The position numbers were made by a program, and so were the translations under genes. Of a stretch of DNA of 64,000 nucleotides, positions 44,412-53,289 are shown piece after piece. Under the pieces are notes generated by a model. That model made no database searches and was not told where the DNA came from. It saw only the letters and a program-made list of their open reading frames with translations. Source of the stretch: Anas platyrhynchos (taxonomy: Eukaryota; Chordata; Aves; Anseriformes; Anatidae); NCBI RefSeq assembly GCF_047663525.1, contig NC_092617.1:2608501-2672500 (forward strand), in the 5' to 3' direction. Position 1 is the first letter of the stretch. Every line of letters starts with the position of its first letter.

Positions 44412-45083
44412 TCACTCATTTGAATATTCAGACCTCCCCATGTCTCCTATAGCTTCATAATATGGGGGCTTAACACTTACACATAGCCAGCACCCTTCAG
44501 TTATCTCAGGATTAGTTTGATTTAGTACCTGGAAACTAGCATTTATAACTTTCCACATACTACTCTCGGGCACAACCCCTTTCTTTTTTTTTTTTTTTTT
44601 TCCAATGCTTGGAAGCAGTGTGGGAAAGGATAACTCTGTCGACTTATTAGAAAACACTGTAGTAGGTTGGGCAGTCCCAGGTATCTTTACAGTCTGGACA
44701 ACCAAACCTTCCCCTAATAACTCTTTATTAGGCCTGACTACCTTGGAAGTCCCGGGTTTTTCCTTCTTTATTAGTATGAGTCCTCCCCTGTCAGTTCCAG
44801 GTTCTGTATACCTTATTCCCCACACTCTTCCCATGTTCCACCCTCTATCCGTGGGTTGGGTAACATTTAAAAAGAGATATTTATAGTTTCCACGTCCTCC
44901 CCACTCTTGCGGTGGAATGCACCCATATGGACCCCATTGGACCCTTGGGTATTTATCTCTACCGTATCCCGGTATCCAATTAGGGGTTATAGTCTCACAA
45001 CCCCAATAGCTGCAGTAATATTGATTAGGGGAGTTGCAGTACCCCTTTCCAGGATTCGAACTCGGGCACATATAAAATCCCAT
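44412..45083 (-). pseudogene. Envelope SU subunit fragment
   Basis: Open for 223 codons. It is Cys-rich with several N-linked sites (NVTQ, NASF, NQTN) and contains the CWLC motif in GCWLCVSVKPPYYEA, the site that pairs with TM in gammaretroviral envelopes. A Lys run coded by a slipped A-tract near 44590 and the loss of frame after 44412 mark it as broken. Confidence 0.85.
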
Positions 45084-45599
45084 ATATTCCCAGCATTGGG
45101 GCCTTGGGATCAGCTGACATAGTGTAGAAGTAAAGTTTGCCCCCCCCCCCGATGTTATCTGGGTTACAATAACCTGTTGATCTTTGAATCAACTTAAAGT
45201 CCATTTAAAAGGTTGGTGGGGGTGGTGTTGAGTCGCTATGCAGGATGAAATCACTGGGAAAACCCCCAAATACCGATAGGAATGGCTGAGGCCCATTTCT
45301 TTCCCCACTTATTCACTCCTCTGCCTCACTCGTCAGTTGGGTTGCAGCCAACTATGAGGTTGGCAGCAGTAGTGTTCTTCAGGGGAGAGCCTCTACCTTA
45401 ACCCACGGTACCTATTGAGTTCGTTGCAATGTGAACTTCAGGTCTTTGTTTCCTGGAGCGATCTCCCACTTCTTGTCACAGATGGGTCCTTTAACACGGC
45501 TGGCATGTGTCCATCCTTTCTCTGCAGTCCGGACGACTGTTTCTGTAGTAAGCAAAATAACATAGGAGTCTTTCCCATCGTGGTGTTAAAAAAAAAAAA

Positions 45600-45950
45600 A
45601 AAAAAGTCTCTTTCCAAGCCATAATTAGAATTGAGGGTGATCAAGTGGCACGTCCAAGTCATAGGGCATACCATATAGTATTTCAAAAGGAGAAATTCCT
45701 ACCTCAGTTCTGGGCTGCGTCCATATGTTTAACAGTGCAAGGGGTAAGCATTTTACCCAAGAAGCCTTTGTTTCCAGCATAAGTTTTTTTAGTTGTTTCT
45801 TAATTTCACCATTCATTCGCTCTACCTTTCCAGAAGAGGAGGGGTGCCAGGGGCTGTGAAAATCCCACTCAATCTCTAAGGCCTGCATTAATCCTTGCAG
45901 TAAAGCTTTACACCCATTCAGTCGCGTGGTCAGTTAGGACAAACAAGTAA
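45600..45950 (-). pseudogene. Integrase C-terminal core fragment
   Basis: The minus strand reads IEWDFHSPWHPSSSGKVERM and then ISPFEILYGMPYD, the end of the integrase core and the following domain in gammaretroviruses. An A-run at 45587-45604 and surrounding stops interrupt it. 45090-45600 is the envelope leader area with no clear frame and a C-run at 45141-45150. Confidence 0.85.
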
Positions 45951-46289
45951 CTCAGTAAAGTCTACCTGTATACTTTGGAAAGGTCAAAGCCCTGGCTCCC
46001 GTCCCCCTCTAGGTAGGTTACAGAAGACCTTTTTATTTACCTTTTGACATATAGTACGTCCTCTGTATGTGTGCTTCCTTAAAGAATATATATTCCTACA
46101 CAGACATGCTTTCTTAGAACAACATCACACATTGCTTGCACCTCCCAATGACTCTTCTGATGTAAAACAGTTAATATTTGCCTCATTATCACTTTATTCA
46201 GCATTTCTCTCCCATCAGGGAGTATCCATTTTCCTTCAGACTTCATAGCTCCTGATTCCTTAAAAAAATCTTTCTTTTAAAACTTTTTA

Positions 46290-46800
46290 GTTCTTTCTTA
46301 ATTTTCAACAATTCCCTGAATCCTCTCTGCATTTATTCTTTGTTTTCCTTCAGACATTAGATGCCTTAAATACCTGACTTCTCTTTCTCCATATTGTAAT
46401 TTATTTTTCAATACTCCCAAGCCCTGCTTTCCCAGAAAGTTAAATAGCTTGTTAGTAGCTTTCTTCACAACTCTTTTCTCCTGTCCTGACAATAGAAAAC
46501 AATCCACATATTTGTTAACATTAATACCTCCTTGGGAGGTTGTAATTGCTCCAAAATCTTTTTAGAACTTACCCAAATAGATAGGTGGCCCTGTAAACCC
46601 CTGAGGTAAAATTGTCCACCTATATTGTTGCTTCCGCCCCCATTTCAGGGTCTTTCCAGTCAGAGGTGAATATATGTTTGCTCTCAGGGCCTGAGAGCAC
46701 TCCATTAATAACACTGTTATTCCAGTCTAACAATTTACTATTTGGATGCCCAATTTAATCATCAAATCCCTTCTCAAAAAGTTAGTCCCTGCCTTGGGTA
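46290..46800 (-). pseudogene. Reverse transcriptase fragment with altered active site
   Basis: In broken frames the minus strand reads RWTILPQGFTGPP and, further on, NKYVDCFLLSGQ followed by a thumb-region stretch ending GKQRINAERIQGI (46298-46507). The usual YVDD box reads YVDC, so a catalytic aspartate is lost in addition to the frame breaks. 45950-46290 should hold the end of RT/RNase H but I see only decayed sequence. Confidence 0.85.
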
Positions 46801-46810
46801 CATACAATAA

Positions 46811-46970
46811 CTACCCAGTGATCATTTTATCCCCTGGTCTCAGCTTGGTATTCCCCAAAAGTGGCACTGTTATCCCAGCCCCTTCTACCCCCATCACATT
46901 TAGGGTTTCATTAGTTAATTTAATCCCTGATACTTTACAAGTCAGTAATGACCTAGCTGCCCCAGTGTAT
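46811..46970 (-). pseudogene. Retroviral protease fragment
   Basis: Minus strand reads QYTGAARSLLTCKVSGIKLT and then a stretch ending in LGNTKLRPGDK. The active-site DTGA has become YTGA. An LTR interrupts the region immediately upstream, at 46971. Confidence 0.75.
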
Positions 46971-47390
46971 TGGGTTTGATGGCAAGGTTCGGGGGGTGTG
47001 AGGGGTGTGGGGGTGGGAAACTGCAGTGGCAGCCCCCGTGAGAAAAACCCCGAAACCTCCCCGTGGTAGATAAGGGACAATTTCATCTGGCCCCAAAGGG
47101 GCCCACTGCTGCCCAGAGCCAAGCCATGAGCAATACAGTCCGTGCCTCTGTGAGAGCACATCCACGAAAACAAACAAACAAAGAAACAAACAAAAACCTG
47201 CTGCTCAACAGCAGTTGGGAGAGCGAGAAACCCCCCCCTGCAGACACCAAAGTCAGTGCAGAAGGAGGGGGAGGAGGCGCTCCAGGCACTGGAGCTGAAG
47301 CCCCCCTGCCGCCGCTGGAGAGGCCCCTGGTGGAGCAGGTTGTTCCCCCCTCCTGTCCCCCTCCCCGATGCTTGGGAAACTGACCAAACA
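46971..47390 (+). mobile_element. LTR fragment nested in the provirus
   Basis: Starts TGTATTGGGTTTGATGGCAA on the plus strand, opposite to the host provirus, and belongs to the family of the 9689-10753 LTR. Shared landmarks include 'gtcagtgcagaaggaggggg' and 'agagccaagccatgagcaat'-type sequence. It is only about 420 bases, so its distal half is missing. Confidence 0.75.
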
Positions 47391-47689
47391 CCACGGCAAA
47401 TATACCAAAACGTCTAGACTGTTACTTAGATAATGCCTACATCACCTTTCCCTGCTCATTCAACTTCAAACAGCTCTGTTAAATACTACATGCCACACCT
47501 TTAACACCTTCAGCAACCCTTTTAACACTTCCTTTATCTTTCTCCAGCCTGTACTTTTCTAATACCAGCACCAAAGGCTCAGTCAGGGTCCAACTTAATT
47601 CCATACCTTTTCCCTCCAAGATAAACAACATATCAATATAGCATATTTCATCCAATTTTTCTTCTTTCTTCCTTCTTCCACTGCAGATA

Positions 47690-48960
47690 CTCCTATTCGA
47701 AGTGGCCAGCCTGGCCACACTTAAAACATCTTATCAAAGCCTGTCTCTGCTAGGACTCAGGCCACAACACAGGCAGCCTTCTTTGCCTGCCATTCCTTCA
47801 TCTCTCTTCCTCTCCTTTCCATCCTGGCCCTGACTCCCCCTGAGGATTTTCTTCCTCTTTCTCCAACCCTCTGCCTCACTACCCGCTGCACTGTCAATAC
47901 CATTAGTTTCGCTCTCCTTTTTTTTTTTTTTTTTCCTTCTTATCTCCCCTCCGGACATACACCTCCAGGGCCTCCCGCAGGAAGGTCCCGCAGTCAGTTC
48001 ACTACATCCCCCCACCTTCTGAAGCATTTTCTGCGTATTTTGCCAGGCTTTAATCACACAATGAACTTTCAAGAGCCCTTGGGATACTGGGTCCTCAGGT
48101 CTCATCCCCAAGTACTTTCTCATTCTGACCCCAAGTCTCTCATATGATCTCTGTGTTGTACACTATTCTTCTTCCAGCCAGGATTGGCAAGTGGGTATTT
48201 CTGCCCTGCCAGTATTACCCCTAGTCCTGGAGGATGAGCTCTTTCCCATTCTTGTATAGCAGCTCTCCTTCTGATCATTCCCATTTCTTTCCCTGTAAAC
48301 AACATACTTATAGACATAATTCCCTCCCCCAAGAGTATAAATCAGGTCGTAGGAACTGGTCTAATTGTTCAACTAGGCTGTTGGGGTCCTCGAATAAAGA
48401 TTTCCTCTCCTTCTTAAAAGTCCTAACCTCTCTGCTGGTAAGGAGGAGGGAGTAGTTCACCTAAGAGGATACACAGTTAGTGTTAGTACTGTTAGTATCA
48501 GGGAAGGCAAAATTCTCAATATATCTTCTACCTTGTTCTAATTCTTGCCGGAGCCTAGGATACGATACTTTTTTTAGGGACAGTGTTAATTACAGTCCCT
48601 GTCTCCCTTCCTGGAGTGACTGCTGCTGCCACCAGTTCAATATTAAGATTATAGGAAGCATAACTTGGCTCCTTCTCTGAAAAAGGAATCTTCTTGTTTA
48701 CACATAAATTTAAAGCCTGAATTTTCATCAGACCCATATTTTGGCCAAAATACTGCTGTTTCCTTAATTGGTTCTTTTGTCCAGACTGATACACAGTATT
48801 TAACCTTTTTTTTTTTTTTTTTAATTATTTTTCTTTTACAATCCCTCTAATTTTGGGATTATGTTTCCAATTTCTTATCATTCTTCAGGAAGAACTATTA
48901 GTAGGCACTCCCCCAGGGATATCTCCCTGTCCCCTGGAACTCATATTTTCCCATTTTTCC
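47690..48960 (-). pseudogene. Gag remnant (capsid and nucleocapsid)
   Basis: 48120-48332 reads a capsid stretch with IQEWERAHPPGLGV and NPGWKKNSVQHRDHMRDL. 47734-48123 continues with PVSQGLLKVHCVIKAWQNTQ and a basic, charged region. A zinc-knuckle piece CFKCGQAGHFE lies at about 47697-47737. T-runs and frameshifts separate the pieces. Typical of gammaretroviral Gag order (capsid, charged linker, CCHC). Confidence 0.8.
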
Positions 48961-49029
48961 TAACCCTCGCCAGTATGTGCTACAGAAATTTCCCTTCTGC
49001 AGTGTACCACACCAACGTACTGAAAAATG

Positions 49030-49200
49030 GGGGTGTACCGCCAAGCACTTCCCCATGCCAGCGTTACCGCACACCTGAGTTTACCAGATTCCCTGGTGTA
49101 CTTCCAAGCACTTCCCCGTGCAAGGATTACCGTACACCAGATTCCCCTGGTGTAGTGCCAGCACTTCCCCGTGCAAGGGCTTACCATACACCAGATACCC
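49030..49200 (-). repeat. Three tandem copies of a ~50-65 base unit in the gag leader
   Basis: On the plus strand the phrases 'gtac/gtag..ccaagcacttcccc', 'tgcaagg.ttacc' and 'acaccagattccc' recur three times in a row. They sit between the primer site and gag, where packaging signals usually lie. Confidence 0.8.
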
Positions 49201-49449
49201 GACCCCCAAGGCAATACTTAATATTTCTTACCTTGGTCTGTGCACAGAGTAACCGGATCAATTCTTAAAAACCCGGAGTGCCTACCTTCTTCCTTTCCCC
49301 ACTACTTCACGGATCCTGCCTCTTTAACCAGTCTCGGGCCCTCTGTCAGCTTTCCGCAGAACCGCCACCGTCGATGCACAGGACCACTGAAATCAGCGGG
49401 GCATGCCTTCCTGCTGCTGCGGCGGTGGGGCTCCCCAGTAGGTGACTGG

Positions 49450-49467
49450 ATCCCGGACGAGCCCCCA
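49450..49467 (-). other. Primer-binding site, tRNA-Pro
   Basis: The minus strand reads TGGGGGCTCGTCCGGGAT three bases after the LTR end, the classic gammaretroviral tRNA-Pro site. Confidence 0.95.
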
Positions 49468-49470
49468 AAT

Positions 49471-49894
49471 TGTGAGAAACACTCCGTAGCCAATAACTTA
49501 GGCTCAGGCGAGGATCTCAGTGAAGTAGTAATTTATTCGCGATTGCAATGGCGGGCGCCCCACAAGCAGGAGAGAGCGCATCTACTAGTTCCAAAACACA
49601 GTTTATATACCTTTTGATGACAGGACCCTCCCCTGTTTCCCCACTGAGTGGGTAATCCATGTTCACAATCTATCTGATGCTTCACAAACAATGCATGGCC
49701 TTCAGTTGCTGGCCTGTTAAATTTCAAAATTCTTTTGACATTTTTACTGCTTGAAGTGGTAATGTTTCTTCACTTATCTGACTTGACTTGACACCGTGAT
49801 TTTCACCTAATTGTCCTAAGGAGTCTGGTTGTCTGCATTTTACTAGGTCACCTGCTAAATTTCCTTATCACTGTAAGCATATCTCAGTACCACA
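49471..49894 (-). repeat. 5' LTR of the composite provirus
   Basis: 424 bases on the minus strand, starting TGTGGTACTGAG and ending TTTCTCACA. A TATA box (GTATATAAAC) is near 49601-49611 and AATAAA near 49531-49537. A purine-rich tract (AGAAGGAGGGAA) lies immediately upstream, which is expected before a 3' LTR rather than a 5' LTR. Confidence 0.9.
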
Positions 49895-49954
49895 TTCCCT
49901 CCTTCTAAACAATGTAACTCTGAAAAAACAACATTTCTATTCCCACACTGTGAT

Positions 49955-50583
49955 TACTCTGTGATGACACTTTGATGATGCTATGATGACACTATGACGA
50001 TGCTGTTATGATGCTATGATTACACTGTGATGATACTGTCATGACGCTGTTATGGTTCTGTGATGACACTGCGATGCCGCTGTGATGATGCTGTGATGAT
50101 GCTGTGTTGATGCTATAATGATGCTGTGATGACACTGAAATGACGCTGTTATGATGCTGTGATAATGCTGTGATAACGCTCTGATTGTGCTGTTAGGATG
50201 CTGTAATGATGCTGTGATGACGGTATGATGATGCTGTTATGACGCTGCGATGACACTGCAAAGACGCTGTGATGACGCTATGATGATGCTGTTTTGATGC
50301 TGTGATGACGCTGTGATGACACTTATTATACTGTGATGACGCTGTGATGATGCTATGATGATGCCGTGATGACGCTGTGATGACGTGCTGATGATGCTGT
50401 GATGATGCTCTTGTGATGCTGTGATGACGCTGTGATGAAGCTGCGATGACACTGCAATTACACTGTGATGATGCTTTGATTACTCTGTGATGCCGTTGTG
50501 ATGACGCTGCTAAGACGCTCTGATGATGCTGTCATGATGCTTTGATGACACTGTGATGACACTGTGATTATGCTTTGATGATG
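49955..50583 (+). repeat. 11-bp minisatellite
   Basis: Roughly 56 imperfect copies of an 11-base unit close to GCTGTGATGAT / GCTGTGATGAC. Frequent variants replace GTG by TTA, ATG or CGA. It starts just outside the provirus LTR and stops where a CR1 begins. Confidence 0.95.
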
Positions 50584-51126
50584 CTGGTGCGGCCTCACCT
50601 CGAGTACTCTGTGCAGTTCTGGGCACCACAGTATAAAAAGGACATGAAACTGTTGGAGAGTGTCCAGAGGAGGGCTACGAAGATGGTGAAAGGCCTGGAG
50701 GGGAAGACGTACGAGGAACGGCTGAGGGCACTGGGCCTGTTCAGCCTGGAGAGGAGGAGGCTGAGGGGAGCGGAGACCTCATCGCAGTCTACAACTTCCT
50801 CGTAAGGGGGTGTCGAGAGGCAGGAGACCTTTTCTCCATTAACACCAGTGACAGGACCCGCGGGAACGGGGTTAAGCTGAGGCAGGGGAAATTTAGGCTT
50901 GACATCAGGAGGGGGTTCTTCACAGAGAGGGTGGTTGCACACTGGAACAGGCTCCCCAGGGAAGTGGTCACTGCACCGAGCCTGTCTGAATTTCAGAAGA
51001 GATTGGACTGGGCACTTAGTCACATGGTCTGAACTTTTGGGTAGACCTGTGCGGTGTCAAGAGTTGGACTTGATGATCCTTAAGAGTCCCTTCCAACTCA
51101 GGATATTCTATGATTCTATGATTCTA
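50584..51126 (+). mobile_element. CR1 LINE, 5'-truncated, young
   Basis: Begins with [20 protein letters not shown] and ends with the 'attctatgattctatg' tail. Against the intact copy there is a 5-base insertion within 'gaggggagcggagacctc' near 50775, which shifts the frame. It abuts the minisatellite. Confidence 0.9.
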
Positions 51127-51432
51127 TGTTTCCATTGGGCCGTCTACCAGACATTGTAATGAATACTATGAGCAGGACTAGAGGGGTCTTGTTTCCAGCC
51201 AGGGGGAGGCAGGGAGGAAAGGGACAATCGAGTTTACTGGACTGGGTATATTTAATGTCCTAGCATATCAGACCCACAAATGTATCAGGCTCTACTGGAC
51301 ACAGCCAATAAAGATATATTTTCTTTATTTTTCACCCTGAGTTTTCCACAGAAGACCCAAGAGAGACTATGGATGCCCAGGTGTCTACTGAGATTCAGGC
51401 TAAATTTCTCAGGATCCAATGGTCATTTCAAA
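51127..51432. other. Module edge, no gene
   Basis: From about 51290 it matches 32220-32290; before that nothing is recognised. Confidence 0.45.
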
Positions 51433-51535
51433 TTTATTTTTATTTTATTTTATTTTATTTTATTTTATTTTATTTTATTTTATTTTATTTTATTTTATTT
51501 TATTTTATTTTATTTTATTTTATTTTATTTTATTT
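51433..51535 (+). repeat. (ATTTT)n microsatellite in unit E
   Basis: About 20 TATTT units at the same unit E position as the array at 32293-32366. Confidence 0.95.
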
Positions 51536-52650
51536 ATACTTTATTTCTTTCCCAAGGAACCCCTGACTTCTCTTAGAAAGGGTTTCATTTGCTGGGCTGG
51601 GCAACAGTTATAGGGACAAAGACCACTGCTGGCAGTGGAGGTGTCACACCTCCAGACTCTGATTTTCCTCCCGATGGAGTTCTCCAAAGAAATAACCCTG
51701 GATGAATAGCAATAGGAGAATGATTCTCCAAACTGAAATGCAACAAAATTCAGCCTTTGAAAGAAGAAAATATTTTTATTATGTGCTTTGTGAAATCTTC
51801 TTCCTTAATTACATCTTACAAGCTCTGCAAGTAGCTGCACAAGGCGTGAAGGCTTGAAGATTAAAATGGAAGAGATGTTAGGATTTTCTTCATTTTAATG
51901 AGTTCCATGGTGTATTTTGATGCTCAGTCTATGAAGTTCAGGTACTGAGAAGAGAGTGATGCAACCGCTTGAGCAAGTAAAGTCAGGAGGAAAAGTTGAA
52001 GTGACTTGGAGTATTAATGGGCCCCACTGAGGGCTGTTACTAACAAAGCCTCCCCAGGGCCTTGTTAGGGCAGATAATTGGAAACCATGGTTACAGACAG
52101 GCAAAGCACTGTGCTGAGAAAAGTCTTGGTTGGTTTTAGTGAAGCAGAATTGGCAAGGCCTGACCCCTGGAACTGGGAGGGGAGATCCTGCACCCCCATG
52201 TCTGCCTCAAGGCTTTTCCTGGGGATCTGTGGGATGGGGTGGGCAGTGTGATGCCGTGAGAAGAAGAGTGGTATGAAACCTCTGAGCTGTTGCATGTGTT
52301 GAAAGGAATCTATGAGGCCCCATCACAATGAATATAACATATCTCCTCATAAGCTCTAACCAAAGGGACAAAACCTTCACGGCAGTTGGGGCATTCCCTT
52401 TTTATCAGCACCCTCTGCCTTCTCCTCCACAGGCTTTCCTATGCTGTCCCACACATTGCCCTATTTTCTTGAAGTCTGCAGACACCCATCTCAGTTCACC
52501 ATCTTGTTCTCATCCCTAGCTTTCACTGACCTCATGTCAGCTTTCACTGACATCACAGCTATTTATTGAAACACAAAGCAAGGGTCTGATCAGAGGGTGA
52601 CCTTTTGCACCACAGCATGACCCTCTGAGGGACATTTCTCCCTCCTTGTA
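51536..52650 (+). repeat. Unit E, copy 3
   Basis: Direct match to 32367-33360 and reverse match to 985-2800. No gene recognised. Confidence 0.65.
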
Positions 52651-52669
52651 ACCAGTGCCAGCCTTCCAT

Positions 52670-53250
52670 GGAACACTATGTGGCAGTTTTTTCTTTCCTG
52701 CTCTTTTCTACTGCCAAAGGAAACTCCATCAGGGTGGAAACCACTCCTGAAGTAGGCATCCCAACCCAGCAGGCTCCTTGCGGCCTCTCAGCCAACCAGA
52801 CACAAGTCACCTCAGCAGCAGCTTCCAGGCCAGGGGCCTGCTGCTGGCCTTGCAGCTTCTTGGCTAGACACAGCCAAGCCTTGTGCCTGCTGCTGCCCAG
52901 TCATGGACTCAAGCAGAAGGGAGAGGACAACCCATCGTGGGGCCTTCTTTCTGCCTGGGTCCTCCTGGGTCTGGAGGCAGAGGGGATCCCCCAGTCAGCA
53001 TGCCAAGCAGGTGCCTTCTGCTGGCCTAGCAGGGCCACTGCCAGCTGTCAGCCCAAAAGTGCAGCTCCCAGGGAGAAGTCAAGGGTGACCTGCCACCTCC
53101 AGACACAAGTGACCTCACAGTCCCTTTCTGTGACATGTTCCTGCAGCTGCCCTATCAAGTGCAGAGACAGAAGTGACCTCACAGTCCCTGCCACAGTCAC
53201 ATTCCTGCTGCTGGGGCAAGAGATCCTGAGGCAGAGCTGAGCTCCTCAGA
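52670..53250 (+). repeat. Unit A, copy 5
   Basis: Most complete open version: 190 codons from 52668 without a stop, with the same Cys/Ser/Ala/Gln-rich repeated peptide as the copies at 5560 (-) and 27370 (+). No domain, no good start context, and the composition is dictated by the tandem repeat. Confidence 0.65.
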
Positions 53251-53289
53251 GCATTCCCACCCATCTCCTCCTTGTGACCCACAAGCTGA

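Larger units (their letters stand above)
42953..49894 (-). mobile_element. Degraded gammaretrovirus-like endogenous provirus (mosaic)
   Basis: Minus-strand order: LTR (49471-49894), tRNA-Pro primer site, gag, protease, RT, integrase, env SU, env TM, polypurine tract, LTR (42953-43422). Many frameshifts and stops, A- or T-runs at 44586-44600, 45587-45604, 47920-47935 and 48809-48822, and a foreign LTR at 46971-47390 show that it is long dead. The two LTRs are not homologous, so it is a composite. Parts are listed separately. Confidence 0.85.

Noticed and set aside
46811-47173. Single 120-codon frame spanning protease and upstream sequence
   Set aside because: It runs from a nested LTR into the protease remnant; the junction at about 46971 is an insertion edge, not a natural protein.
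49955-50583. Possible CRISPR array
   Set aside because: The 11-bp units are contiguous with no unique spacers, and the genome is a bird's. It is a minisatellite.
52668-53240. 190-codon frame in unit A as a gene
   Set aside because: No domain, no start context, repeat-driven composition, one copy has a stop and others are truncated. Kept only as a low-interest finding.
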